Shown: one piece after another, positions 25,277-37,504 of the stretch
Numbering within the stretch: the stretch's first letter is position 1
Layout of the letters: the number at the start of each line of letters is the position of its first letter
Origin: Liolophura sinensis
Taxonomy: Eukaryota > Mollusca > Polyplacophora > Chitonida > Chitonidae
DNA length: 64,000 nt
Direction: 5' to 3'
Assembly (NCBI RefSeq): GCF_032854445.1
Contig: NC_088305.1
Coordinates: forward strand, 17,595,717-17,659,716
Notes under the pieces: generated by a model
The model's database searches: none
The model's input: only the letters and a program-made list of their open reading frames with translations
What the model was told of the DNA's origin: nothing
Made by a program: the position numbers and the translations under genes

Positions 25277-25610
25277 ATGGTTCATCTTATCTGGGCCTAT
25301 ATCTGTACAAAGATCAAAACGGTTTCCTCTTTCGCAGGCTTTACCATAAGTGATAGTTTAAATTTTGACATTGTATATTATCCTTCCTGGGAAAGCAATA
25401 TACCGAAGAGTCGTCCTGCACATGGCGTGTGCATGTCTCGCCTTGTAGCATTTGTTAGATCCTTCGTGTTTGGTGACGATTTCAATCAACGTCAAAGTTA
25501 TTACTGCAAAAACTGGTGTGCCGAGGTTATTCCATCAAACCCCCTTCACTCCAAGTTTCTTAAGTTTTACAAGTATAATTCTTTTGCATACCGAGAATAT
25601 TGACAGAGCG
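25277..25610 (+). pseudogene. Reverse-transcriptase-type retroelement C-terminal relic
   Basis: A 108-residue frame holds FDIVYYPSW, IPKSRPAHGVCMSRLVAFVR and DDFNQRQSYY, resembling the 'F.IVNFPF.DGD.P...SYGVY.SQL.RFAR...DFN.RN' segment at the C-terminus of many invertebrate RT proteins. Upstream RT motifs are absent, so it is a fragment. It is adjacent to the gag relic, but I cannot show that the two belonged to one element. Confidence 0.55.
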
Positions 25611-25756
25611 TTCAGAATACGTGCGGCTCTGCACATCTACTTTTCTCAATCAAAATCAGTAAATATGTCTGATTTAGTATTTATTTAATGTATATGAACT
25701 ATATCAAGTTTTTGCCAAAACCTCTGTGTTATACATATACAGGTGTAAGGTACAAT

Positions 25757-26022
25757 TTATTTATTTCTTTGATTGGTGTTTTACTCCGCAGTCAAGAGTA
25801 TTTTACTTACACGACGGCGGCCAGACAGGGGGAAACCGGACAAAGCTCTGGGAAAACCTACGACCATCCGCAGGTTGATGCAGGCCTTCCCAGTTACGGC
25901 CAGAGAGGCAGTCAGCATGAGCTGGACTTGAACTCACAGCGACCGCATTGGTGAAAGGCTTTTGCGTCCTTGTGCCGCGCTGGCGGACTAAACCCCTCGG
26001 CTAATGGACCCCTAAGGGCCCC
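25757..26022 (-). mobile_element. SINE family A, full-length, decayed
   Basis: Tail (ATTTCTTTGATTGGTGTTTT), core with a short deletion after GGCGGCCAG, head through TGAACTCACAGCGACCGCAT to AAGGGCCCCC. More substitutions than the copies with intact target duplications. Confidence 0.88.
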
Positions 26023-26204
26023 CATAAAATACAATTATAACAATGTTACCACTTTATTAAAGTAGTGTAATGAGTGCAGCTGTTTCAGATAAGCTGATAA
26101 AATCATACGAATTAAGTCACTGGAAATGAATCCAACAAATTGTAAAGTTCAAACAGATTGAATGTTGAAATTTAATTTCTATTAAATGAAAGATGTGGTG
26201 ATCA

Positions 26205-26480
26205 TGGTTATTTATGGTTATGAGAGTTATCGCCCTTGTCTGTAGTCAAAATAATTCGTCTCTCAACGGAGTCACGCCATCTTGACTGACATGTGCTTTC
26301 TCTGACTTCTGCAATCGAACCTGAACATTACAGATAGCACAAAGACTTGCTATCCTGATTTACCTTTCATCTATTGGTTCTTTGTATCATTATTGTAGGT
26401 TACAAATTACAAATTATTTCTTGCCGCTATAGAGTTCAGTATGTAATGAATGCAAGATGACATATGTTTACGTGTGTCTC
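26205..26480 (+). repeat. Dispersed repeat family G, copy 2
   Basis: Partner of 24056-24330. Similarity covers GAGAGTTATCGCCCTTGTCTG through TTACAAATTATTTCTTGCCG and weaker sequence beyond. Confidence 0.85.
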
Positions 26481-26587
26481 AGCTGACACAGAACAACTTC
26501 ACAGTTGTATTGACAGCATATATTGAGGACAGCATCATTCAATAACTAGGTGTCGGGAGAGCATAACATCATGAGGTCCTTAATATT

Positions 26588-26680
26588 TATTTTTTTATTC
26601 ATTTGATTGTTGTTTAACGCCGTACTCAACAATATTTCACTTCTACGGCTACTGGTTGGAGGAAGCCGGGCAGAGTTACC
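26588..26680 (-). mobile_element. SINE family A, tail and partial core
   Basis: ATTCATTTGATTGTTGTTTA, ACGCCGTACTCAACAATATT, TTCTACGGC, GGAGGAAGCCGGGCAGAG, then lost. Confidence 0.8.
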
Positions 26681-27486
26681 ACTTTACCTGATACTCTCCG
26701 AAAGCTTGTGATATAGAATCACGTTGTACAATATTTTTTGCTTTTTTAATTTTTTATTTTTCATTAGTTGAAGCCTCTCCATCCCCGTATCTGGTACAAA
26801 ATTATGGAAAGATAAACAGTCAACGGCTTCAGCGAGGTTGGAAAGGCGCAAAGTATATCCAACGTGGAGATCTAATTCAACACGATAAATATTATGCCCC
26901 TAGCCCTGATATAACCGGTATTAGACACACTCATGCCCACCGAACAGTGTGTCTGAAGCTACCTTTGCTTTTGTTTTGGATGTTTTACTAAATGCTATAA
27001 AATAGTTTTGTTTGCAGCTTTATGAATATTCTTGACTGTGTATGTCCCCAGGAACGTGAGGGCGATTTTTGTCTTACTCTAAAACAGGTATTTTATGCAA
27101 TATTTACTTACAAGAATATAAATTACAAAAATATGGTTCACAATATTGAACTTAAAGGTGTAAAAAATGATCAAAATGATGAAAATGATACCATGTGATC
27201 AAAACATTTTACAATTTCAACTTCATTTAACTCAATGAAACAATGTCAAAAAAGAAAATAAAGGTTCATGTACATGCAGTTTTCATTGGCTTTTCTGCTG
27301 ACGCTTACTTCATTTTCATAGTTTTTTTCTCTGTAATTGAAACCATAACTGCACCTCAACAGTCCTTTCCGGGTGTACCAGCTAATGTAAATTTGTAACA
27401 AAAAAAATTAAACACAAACACCATATATTAATCATAAACTCTATACATTCAATTACAAAACGTGACCGTACCAGAACAGCTATTTA
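26681..27486. other. Unassigned intergenic sequence
   Basis: AT-rich. No gene or repeat recognised. Confidence 0.5.
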
Positions 27487-27745
27487 ATGTATTTATTTAC
27501 TTACTTATTTATTCATTTGGTCGGTGATTTACATCGTACTGAATAATATTTTACTTATACGACGGCTCTCAGCATTACGGTGGAAGGAAATCCACCAGAG
27601 CCCGAGGAAAAATTCAAGACCATGCGCAGACTGTTAGCAGACTTTCCCACGTACGGCCGGAGAGAAAGTCAACATGAGCTGGTCTTGAGCTCACAGCGAC
27701 CACATTGCTGAGAGACTCTTGGCACACTAACCACACGGCCCCGAT
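27487..27745 (-). mobile_element. SINE family A, full-length, decayed
   Basis: Tail ATTTATTCATTTGGTCGGTG, core (CATTACGGTGGAAGGAAATC), GTACGGCCGGAGAG, head remnants (GAGCTCACAGCGACCACATT, CTAACCACACGGCCCCG). Confidence 0.85.
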
Positions 27746-29610
27746 TTAATTTAGGGTAGGATGACAATAGAGTGGTTATGAAATACGAAAGGTCTATGGG
27801 ACGTTTTCGTTGGACTGAAAATATAGGTGTGACTGACAGCGGGTGAGAGTTGTCAGTTAAAAAAAAAACAGTATGCTATTTTTGAATTAAGAAGAGATTA
27901 GAGAATATTTAAAACTTAGAGATGAAACAGTTGATACTCTAGCATAATTAAAAAAGAATATTTCTGTTGGCTATATGTTTTGTTTCTTTTGTCTAACATG
28001 TGTACAAATGATCGCGTGCTATATTGACTAATTTATAGAACATGGGGGTAAGCCAGTATTTTTGTTTCCTGTCCTTAAAATGTAGAAAATTTGAAGTGCT
28101 TATTATCAGGGCCTGGGCCAAGCTCGGCGCGATGTTAGCATGTTGTGACTCGGTTATTGTGTACCATAAATTATGACATATCGCAGTCACGACAAGGAGA
28201 ATGGACAACAAATACAAATGCGGACGAGAAACAGATGATCTTCTTAGCAAAGAAGGAGTTATATTGTTAAATATAAAAGGTTGTGAGATTGGAAGGCAAG
28301 TTTTGTTATAAACACATCATCACACATGTCTGTATTTAAGATACAATTACGACTGGCCAATACAAAGATCCAGTTGTACCCAAAAAGAAACTTTGGTACT
28401 TAAAACTTCACTGCAAACACACATGTAATGAACAAACAGGGTGACCTACAATCTCTACAATAAAAGTTGCAATGAAACCGGGCTCCATATATGCTCAGCC
28501 TCAGGTACATTTGTAGGAGCCACTCTCTAGGAAGAACATGGGATAAAGAGCGATTTAGAAATATAAAAAGATCATATAGTGGCCATCTTCGCAGACATAT
28601 ATTTATATATCTATAGTATTTGCCGTCGTTTTATACAAGACGGTTGCAATAACTCACCGTTACACTTCGCGATATAACGTCGAAATATAAAAAAAAACTT
28701 TACACTGCTGTAATGATTATTGATTAATTATATTACACACAAGTAACAATAATAAGAAAAACAATGGAACAAAATGTAGTGTTTATGTTTTAATAAAAGA
28801 TATATGTTTTCAAAATGTTAAATTATATTGGGGTATTACTTATATGCGTAATGAATAACGCGTACCTTGCTTTTTGGTGGTTTAGTTTTTAAAACAGCTA
28901 TCTTCACGAATATAACGTTACTGATTTATGAGGGATATGAAATGATTTAGCAATAGCCAAGAATCACTGTTGTATGGTCTTAAAGGATATTCGCCGAGGA
29001 GCCCTTGACATTCCACATTTTGACATATTTCACAGGTGAGAAAATTTGGTTACTTCACTACCTGAGAAAATTTGTCACTTCCATGCCAAATTCAAAGATG
29101 GCTGGTTTGCAGTCGCCCGTAGAATACTAAACTTACTTGCTACATATATTATAATACTAGTATTATGTAAAGTTCTACTCATAGTGTAACATTATTACAT
29201 AATGGGTAACAAATGCCATCCACTGTGTATTAATTATTACATTACTGACAATATTCATCGAATGCTGTCTTTTCCAGTACGTGATATGTATTACAATATT
29301 GACAGGCCTGACCCATGCACGCTACTGAGCATTTCATAGTGGTCTTCTGAACGTAACTCTCCTGTATTCACATCGCATGTTCAAGATATATATTAATGAC
29401 GCTCCTGCTCAAATGTGGTCTTGCCTCTTTCTTCTGGCCTTTTCAGGCAGGTCATCTGCTAAGTCTGGAGAACATTGTATTATTTACCCTGTTTAGCAAA
29501 ATAAACCAGTTTGAACTTCCTGTTTAAGCTTGCAAAACGTTCAATAACTTGTTGTTAACAAATGAATGTCTCATGTAATTAGTGTATAAACATATATGGT
29601 TAGGTAATCT
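27746..29610. other. Unassigned intergenic sequence
   Basis: About 1.9 kb of AT-rich sequence. The longest open frame (27993-28250, minus, 85 codons) has no recognisable domain. No repeat copy shared with the rest of the window was seen. Confidence 0.5.
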
Positions 29611-29611
29611 G

Positions 29612-29695
29612 TACTGGATTCGAGTACGAGATCTCACTGGTCAGAAGTTTGTGATCTACATCAACGACCAACACCTAAGATCACTGAGCCGGTGA
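29612..29695 (+). pseudogene. Possible LTR-retrotransposon integrase C-terminal scrap
   Basis: YWIRVRDLTGQKFVIYINDQ followed by HLRSLSR and a stop resembles the 'Y.VRDL.TG....H...LRP' end of gypsy/Pao integrases. It is very short and this is a weak call. Confidence 0.25.
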
Positions 29696-30169
29696 CAGCT
29701 CCGGTACATCTCATGCATTCTCATGCCTGTCTAACAGCAAATTCTACTTTGAACAGCTTCTAACTCATCCTCAAACGCGAGTCTATGTACAATAGTATAT
29801 TGGCGTAGATGTACATACATTTTGATATTTAGTGGAAAGAAAGAACATTACCTATAGTGTAATTCAGCAGAATGATTACATTATGTGTAGTATCTGCTAT
29901 TCTCAATGTAAGATTTATTACCTATGGGGAATTTATTACACCACGAGCGTGCATGTAAGTTTATTCTTCCGCCCATAAAATAGGTCTGCCATTATGTCAC
30001 TGACAAACTTCACCATACCCTTAAACAACAGTCAAAAAGGTATATGAACAAAGACGGCTTTCGTAGAGCAGGATTTGGTGATGCCTGTTTCTTTAAATTT
30101 AGATCCTAATCGCATTATTTTAATGTGATTGTATATTAAACGTGATTTCAACACAGCATTTTGAGTAAT

Positions 30170-30390
30170 TCTAGACCAGTGACGTATAATAAATTGCAAT
30201 TAACATCAAATTGCTTTACATAATTCTTCTTATGGCATGTTGCTAGAGGGTGTGTAAATTGCTACTATTTATGCATTTACATGAACAGTTAGAATAAAAC
30301 CCTCACCGAAGTAAATTGACAAGAGATCGCATTTCACAGGTTAAATGTAGCCATTTGTCAGCTATCACACTGTCGTCGCTGCTCTGGTCT
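30170..30390 (-). repeat. Dispersed repeat family D, copy
   Basis: Best partner of 1-219 (TCTAGACCAGTGACGTATAA, TAAATTGCAATTAAC, GCTACTATTTATGCATTTAC, GTAAATTGACAAGAG, CAGCTATCACACTGTCGTCG). No long open frame. Confidence 0.8.
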
Positions 30391-32770
30391 TACTCTCTGT
30401 GCTACATCGCCTTAATTATAGTAATAGGATATTGCATGGAGACAGAATTTGAACACAACATAGGCGCGTCTCTAGTTTAGAAAAAAGATATTGATGCAAG
30501 AAGTTTGCCAGCTGCTAGTTTTTGACGTGCTTCTCGTGTGTTTTCCTGAAGTTATATCAACGGGTTACTGTGTTGCGCACTTAAACCGGTGCTGATTGTT
30601 TGGTTGATTGAACACCAGTAACTATAACATCTGAACAAGCCTATCATTTCAAAATGTTGCAATGTATTATGCGGTTCCCAATAAATTAAAATTATACACA
30701 AACAAACTCCGATTAATCCGCACTAACTGGTAACAGGTTTCCAACCAACTGGCTTGGAACGGAGTGATTCCAACAGTACCGATCAGTTTTTCAGGATGTA
30801 ACACATTGGTAACTCGGTATATTTGTCAACAACCATGCATCAGCTGTTAGTTACAAAAAGCTTCATCCAAACGGTTACCAGTTGATGACAAATCAAATAC
30901 TAAGTGGAGCACGCTTTGATCTGACCTGGGACTGTCCAGTAAGCAGTTGGTATATCGTTCTGTTTTTTTTTTACTGCAGAAAAGCGATTGGTTGTTAACC
31001 AACCTGTTAACCTGTCAACTAAGCCTGCCTGAAGTGTAGTGAGAAAGGGATGCTTTTGAGACGGACAAAATATTTCTTCAAAACAGTGAATGATCACAAA
31101 ACTCTACAATTAACTCCCCTGTTGCATTTAGTCTTCAACTTGGAGATCCACTCTACATCTACTGAGTATTTTGCTACTGTTGCTACAACACTGTTTTTCA
31201 ACTCGATCGATGGTAGGTGTACGCACAGACCACCATTGATGTCACAGGGGAAAACTAACTAGTCTACAGGCTGGACTGACCAGGATACGATTTCCTTGGA
31301 AGAAAACAAAATAAAATAGCACAGTATGATTTCTTTATACACTGCCATACACAAAACAGATGAAATAACGATCCAGATGTAGATGTCACACAGCTAAATG
31401 CGTTACACTGTATCGCTATATAAAGTTTAAAACGCAAATCCATTTCGTGGAGAAAGCAATGTGGAGATTCGCACACCTCCAGTGTTCCCGCCTTTGCACA
31501 GACAGGATTAGCCTCAGGGCAAGTCCTGACAACTATCACCACACTAGGTTACATCGGTCGATGACGGGCAAACGATTTCTGCACATGTATATTGCATAGC
31601 CGCCAATAGCCACATAATGGTAAACATTAAGCCGAATGCCTGCTTCAGGAGGATAGGCCCACACTACCTCTTCGATTTATCTCAGAGATATGGCGGAATG
31701 ACTGACTTAGCTAAAACATCCTCACAAACATATAGACCCACAAACAGGATATACTGCAGCTAAGTTAATTCACAACAGGTAGCAGGTGCTGTGTAGTTGC
31801 TATTTAGACATAAGGAATGATTGACAGCCGGGGTTCATAGCAAAGATTGCAATAAAATACTAGACATCATATATTTTATCAAAACGTTTATATAGTATTG
31901 ATTTTGCGTGCAGGCCTGGTTGCTGTGATGTGTGCTAAAACGCAAGCTGTCGTGGGGACACATGTTTTCTTTATGAACAAATGACAAAGATTACAGCACG
32001 GAAATTAACGTTCGGGTCAGGGGCAAGATATGGTATACATCTCTCTTCGGGGGATCCTCAGGCGCAACTATGCTCACCAGGCTGTACACAGCTGCACATT
32101 TTGCACACACTGACAAGGAATGCCAGCAAAAAGGTTAACATTTGAACCTGATATCATCAAGCTGTTTTCAGCTTCACGCTGTTCACATAGCTTGATACCA
32201 ACATTTCCACAAAGCTGTGTGCGGCAGTACATACACGCTACACAACCAACATATTTACACACGCGTACATTTATGCTCACCCAGTGGATACACATTTTCC
32301 AGTTTAAATACAGTGAATAATTGAACGCACTTGGTTGTGTTTTCTCGGCCTAATGGAAGTGACGACGTACGTGGTGTGTTGTAACTTGAGCAGACACCAC
32401 ACTGAATAAATAAACGCTTCTTGTTTCCTATGCATAGATTAAAAGGCGAGTTAGCACATGATCTCAGACACGTATCATTGAGATACGCATTTCTTTTTCA
32501 CAGTCATTTGTCAACAGTATGATACATATAGATAATGCCCTGTCCCTTCTTGACCACCATTCTCTGAAATCATACACAGCAGGCACGAGTGGTAATTTAG
32601 CGTATAAGAATTCAACCCATTTCAACCCGGCCGAAGACCGCTGCCTATCCCTGCTTGGCACAATAACGTTGCGGTTTATAGATCTGCGAATGTTGCAGAT
32701 GACGGTAATATTTGCATGGGTATGAGTAAAATCCACGAGAGATAGCTCCCGGCACCCCACACACTATCTA
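30391..32770. other. Unassigned intergenic sequence
   Basis: About 2.4 kb without a repeat shared elsewhere in the window. Several 60-92-codon open frames (for example 31264-31542 minus) show no domain. It is the 3' side of the small membrane-protein gene and may contain its UTR. Confidence 0.45.
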
Positions 32771-33142
32771 TCAGACGTAGAATTCTCGGCTTAGTTTTAA
32801 GGGTTCCAGGCGAATCACGTTTGAGGGTGACACTTCATTGTCGAAGGCCTCGTCTTCCTTCAGCAGTAACTTTTCCTGGTCCACTAAAGAACCTCGTTGT
32901 CTGTGTCCTCTGTATTTGAAGACTTTTGTCAAGTTTGGCGGCTTAATTCTGCACTGAATGATTAAGTACACAACACAAACGACGAGCACTACAGTACCAA
33001 TGAGGACAAGAAGTGCTAGTCGAATGTCGTAAACCAGGTGCTTGCTGTGAGCTGTCCGCCTATGGTAAGCCTCGATAGCACTTTCATGGACCGGGTGGCG
33101 AGACCACAACGGGGCGGCATTACGAAACGTATAGCCCTCCAT
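32771..33142 (-). CDS. Small single-pass membrane protein, 123 residues
   Basis: The frame is open from ATG at 33142 to the stop at 32771. An in-frame TAG lies eleven codons upstream of that ATG and no other ATG intervenes, and the ATG context (AGAATGG) is favourable. One clear membrane segment is at about residues 42-64 (LALLVLIGTVVLVVCVVYLI then IQC). The N-terminal part (1-41) has no signal peptide and is His/Arg-rich near the membrane; the segment after the membrane starts R-I-K and has several basic residues (KVFKYRGHRQR). This suggests a signal-anchor protein with a cytosolic C-terminus, though orientation is uncertain. The tail has an acidic patch (KEDEAFDNE) and ends in REFYV, which fits a class II PDZ-binding C-terminus. 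I do not recognise the family. The coding-like composition and clean boundaries argue for a real gene, but it may be only one exon of a larger one. Confidence 0.6.
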   Translation of the reverse strand: MEGYTFRNAAPLWSRHPVHESAIEAYHRRTAHSKHLVYDIRLALLVLIGTVVLVVCVVYLIIQCRIKPPNLTKVFKYRGHRQRGSLVDQEKLLLKEDEAFDNEVSPSNVIRLEPLKLSREFYV

Positions 33143-35036
33143 TCTGGCTTGAGACGCCCGCCGCACAAGTGGCTATGCCAGCTAACGGTTTGGCACAGGA
33201 GGGTAAGCAAGCTTTCCACCCCGCTTCACATAACCGAGAGGCTGTGTCATCACATCTATACAGCACGCAGGTTCTAGACCCAAGTCACGTCTGGCTTGCA
33301 TTACCACTGGATGCGAAAACCCGACTTTTTAACACCAATATTCAAAATGTTTCAATCAATACAATATGCCCTCATTTTCCGCTTCCATCCGCTCAATCGT
33401 GTTCTGAATGTTTGCTATCCTTCCCTCAGTGATTTTATTCGTGCTTCTACCCACTGCAGTGATGGGGCACTTACTCCATAGCACTCGTTCTTACTTGGCA
33501 ACCAATTCCAAAGACGTTGATATCAGTTCTTACTGCTCGTCTTCGTCCTCGAGGCTGGTGATTGCACTGGCCTATTTTAAAAAATATCCGACGAAAATCC
33601 AGATAAACTACAGCCATATAAAAATACACACACGCACATATATATATACATACATATATATATTGCCACACGACTACAGATAATCACACTCGCCGCTTGT
33701 CGTTCATACCAGCCAAGATCAATTAACAGCCGCGGTTTATGTTCCAGAGGCAAAGCTATAAAATACGTCACAATATAAATTCCTATGCAGTCTCAACTCC
33801 AGTCACGCTATTGATCGTAAATGCAGAGTCAACCAAGAGATTTCGCTTACCCAAAGCAGATTTCGGTGACGGATTCATCAAAGCCACGTCAGAAGCTAGT
33901 AAAGCGGTTTCATGGACCTCAAAACACGAGACTGTGCGGCCGACCAACATCTCTTTTACCATGTAGAGCTCTTACTTGGCCTTGCAGCGGGGAAATGCCG
34001 ACTAGGCATTGATCAGGCACCGCCGAGCGTGCCTCATTCAGTGGAAGCGATTTGCCAATGGCCTAGGCAATTAACGTCACCTAAAGGACAAGCTCCCAAG
34101 AACTTGACTTGGACAGAACCGGCAATCTTAATGAATAACGCTGTTTGCCTTTCAATTTCGTTTCTCATCACCGAAATGCAGACGAATGTCCTGATTCCAT
34201 TGTTAACACAACAGAATATATAATTAGCTAATTGGGTGGAGTACTCCCATGGGAAATATCCACTCGGCAAATCGAAGAATTTTTATTTTCTTTAAAGCCC
34301 AAGAGATATATAATCAATGTTTTCCTTCTGCTTTTGCTGACGTTCATATTTCACTTGGTCTTATCATTCCTTCAATCTTGTGCTTTCGTCTCAACCAGGT
34401 TATACTTATCAGCGATATACTCCTATTTGAATGATATTTCCATTTCTGCCTGGCAACTGCGAAGGCACTAAAATTTTACAGTTCGAATATGCACGTGGAA
34501 TAGATTATGAAATGAATAGTACAGTGCCACTTATCGTACATGGTTGTTTGCCGCAAGCAATCTGCCACCAGATGCAATTTTCGGGGCGACCTCCTCTTAC
34601 ATCCAGTGAAATGGTTAGCTAACTGTGGTCACGTGATTAGACCGTAAATAGTGATAGCAAACCCCGAGTCTGAATAAACACGATATTTTAGATAATCAAA
34701 ATTTGTAGCCTTCGGTTATATCATAGAGAAAAAGATCTCTTCTCCAGAACCACAAAGCTGGATTTGCTAAAAATGTACCTGTGACAGGTTTGTACACAGC
34801 TCCAAAAGATAGGTTGACAGTTTAAGACCGGAAGTAATCGTATAGATCTACTTTTTAAATCACCAGGGAGACTTAATATCACCTTTCAATGTTCAAATGC
34901 ATGGATGGAGATTTGTTTTTTCATCCGGAAGTGACATCATAGAGGACGTGTTAATAAATCATATGTAAATGTGGCACTATAAGACTGATGGTTACATTGT
35001 GTGATAGCCAAAAACATGTCCAGACTGAGCAAAACA
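33143..35036. other. Upstream of the membrane-protein gene; otherwise unassigned
   Basis: It includes a TA/CA-rich simple stretch near 33625-33662. No repeat family shared elsewhere. Overlapping open frames in 33.8-34.2 kb have no recognisable domain. The promoter of the 32771-33142 gene is expected here. Confidence 0.4.
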
Positions 35037-35200
35037 AGGCCGTACATGGGAAGGTCTTCCAGCAACCAGCGGATGGTTGTAGGTTTCCCCCGGGCTTTAC
35101 CACCCACCCCGGGCTTTGCCACCCAATGCTGGCCGCCGTGGTATAAGCGAAATATTCTTGAGTACGGCGTAAAACACAAATCAAATAAATACATAAATAA
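35037..35200 (+). mobile_element. SINE family A, 5'-truncated copy with a small internal duplication
   Basis: Core from GGCCGTACATGGGAAGGTCT. The GGGCTTTRCCACCCA block is present twice in tandem (about 35092-35127), then AATGCTGGCCGCCG, the tail and (AAAT)n. A further A/T-rich run is at 35225-35262. Confidence 0.88.
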
Positions 35201-35287
35201 ATGAACAAAACAAACGTTGCAATAACATGTAAATATATAAATAAGTAAATAAATAAATAAATAATCGCAGGAACCACTGCATCACTA

Positions 35288-35445
35288 CTTGTAGCTATAT
35301 TTTTACATAATTCTTCTTAATCCATGATGCTAGGAGGCATCTAAGTTGCTATATTTTTTAACGGATTTAAATGAATTGGAATAAAAACCTTGGGTAGATT
35401 GCCAAAAGGCCATATTTCAGTGATTAGGCTGAACCAACAATAGAC
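35288..35445 (-). repeat. Dispersed repeat family D, decayed copy
   Basis: TTTTACATAATTCTTCTTA, ATGCTAGGAGG, GTTGCTATATTTTTTAACGG and GGAATAAAAACC parallel 30205-30310. Confidence 0.65.
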
Positions 35446-35599
35446 ACTGCTATGGTCTTAATTTAAGGAAACGTGAACAAGGAAGTTCTTTGATCAGGAA
35501 AAAGCACCATTGTACAAGCACAGTGGTAATAATTACTTTTGCTTCGACTACGCTGATGTTATTCTATCAGGTTTGCAAAACTCAGTATGGACCAAATGA

Positions 35600-35938
35600 A
35601 AGACTATATATGTATATTGTCTGTCATCCCTGAATGAATGCAATATTTATGAGCACCAAATACACACAAAGAGGGAGAGCAAGACGTGCCTTAGGGGTAA
35701 GATACCCCGTTACAACCACGTAGAATACCTAGGTTTTAGTTTATTTTCCCGCTCCCAATTTTCTTGGGCTCTTGATGAAAATAAACAATCTAAAACGCCG
35801 CTAGAACCGTTTCTAAAGTCTTTTGTTGATATGTTTGTTGAAATACCCCAGGTTTTCACAGCTCAAAATACCGACCTCCATCCTGTTAGTGAAACATTCT
35901 GGAACATGTCGTCAAACAGCAATGAAATAAATAAATAG
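35600..35938 (+). other. Open frame of 112 codons without an N-terminal ATG
   Basis: The frame is open from a TGA at 35597 to TAG at 35936-35938, unusually long for this AT-rich DNA. Protein-like blocks include RYNHVEYLGFSLFSRSQFSW, EPFLKSFVDMFVEIPQVF and NTDLHPVSETFWNMSS. The only Met codons are late. It may be an exon of an unknown gene, a transposon scrap or chance. Confidence 0.3.
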
Positions 35939-37009
35939 AATAACAGCAGCCACCTTACTGATTAATCAAATCTGTAATTTGAATACAGCAGGTGATAAAT
36001 ATTTCGACGAATTTCACTCACTGAAAGTCTGCTATCTTTATTTGTAGGTACTTACATATAATAGCTTAATTAACAGGTGCGAAATAAATGAACAAATGAC
36101 CAGTGCTAAATATGACAGTAGGAATTATTCATTGATATCGTGGAGAGAACGTCTTACAACAAAGTAGCAGTTATATATGTAGCATTTTCACAGTAGAATG
36201 GCAATATTAAAAATTAAACCGAAATGAATACGAACGTTTTTAAAACACCAAAAATCAGTTTAAATTAAGACGAAAACACGTGCGAACGTTTTGAAACTTC
36301 AAATGTAGCATATGGGCTACACATATGTCTTATAATACGGAAAAGTTTGAGGTGGGAACTAATCAACTAGGGTCAAGTGTATTCAAACTTTGCCAAATAT
36401 CTGCATAGACCACATAATGCCACACAGAACCCACTTAGGAACAATAATAAAATTGTGTGTGTAGGCATAGTGCGATTAGGGGCATAATGCCTAATGGTGC
36501 AGCTCATCTCCCTGTCTACGGCAATGTGACAGAATTCAACAGAATACTACCCTTGAATGGCTAAAATTTCTAGATTTTTGACTGACTTTATACTTTCTTA
36601 TTCACTATTGCTATAAAGCAGAAAATCCGCCGTGACCCACAAAATATCATTTATTTATTTTTTTAACTTATGGTAAGTCTATATGCAGGTAGGCGAGAAT
36701 GGCGTTTTTTTCCCATTTCTGCGTTGATCATAAAATCAATAAAAGAATTATTTTTTTTTTGTCAAAATGCCAATTTCGTTTACAGCATTATCTTTCTGGG
36801 ACATATACACAAATCCTGAGAAGACAATAAACCAAATTAACTGCTTCCTAATCTACATTCTTTCAACTCCGTTGACTCGGCATTGAACTGCTACCACACG
36901 CATAAATGGCAAATGTATAGCCCCTTCCCAAGCAACTGTTCAATCAAAACACTTTCTAGTAAATATCACAAGGCGGAAGTTTGTTTCATTGAGATATGCA
37001 GCGTTACAT
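35939..37009. other. Unassigned intergenic sequence
   Basis: AT-rich. No gene or repeat recognised. Confidence 0.5.
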
Positions 37010-37245
37010 TGACATATCACGACCGTGTCTCCCTTCAGCAGTCATGACCCAATACCGGCATATTCATAGTGCTGCATCACTCGACCGCCATTCCGAAGAC
37101 ATCAGACAAGCCGCTGTTTCGAAGAAACCACCCGGGACGTCATTCCGAGGACGCCACATAGAACGTCCCATGTCACATTTTACTCGCACCGGCCCCTTGG
37201 TCTCACACTGAGCGAACCGTCTGTAAGTGGTGACCAACGCGCTGT
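37010..37245. repeat. CpG-rich tract, possible decayed SINE body
   Basis: Unusually rich in CG for its surroundings. GAAGACATCAGACAAGCCGC, CACCCGGGACGTCATTCCGA and TCACATTTTACTCGCACCGG resemble the middle of another molluscan SINE type from memory. No second copy is in the window, so the call is weak. Confidence 0.3.
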
Positions 37246-37504
37246 AATGACTGAACTCCATGCCTATTGATATTACAGGCGTTGGCTGTGGCGCAACAAA
37301 ATCAGGGCTGATAATTAACCATAATTCGGTTAAGTGAAAAAATTAAGTGTGTCATAATTTGTGCCTTTCATTTAGATAGCTTCCTAGAAGAAAGCCCAGG
37401 CTGATAAGCTGAGCACATCTGTTCTTTCGAGTATAAAAAGACCTCTGACGAACTCTCTGAGTTTGTACTGATTAGAGCACATCCTGGAATAAACCGGGGA
37501 CATA

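Noticed and set aside
33038-33277. Plus-strand frames overlapping the membrane-protein gene
   Set aside because: Shadow frames without domains; the minus-strand frame has a membrane segment and a clean start and stop.
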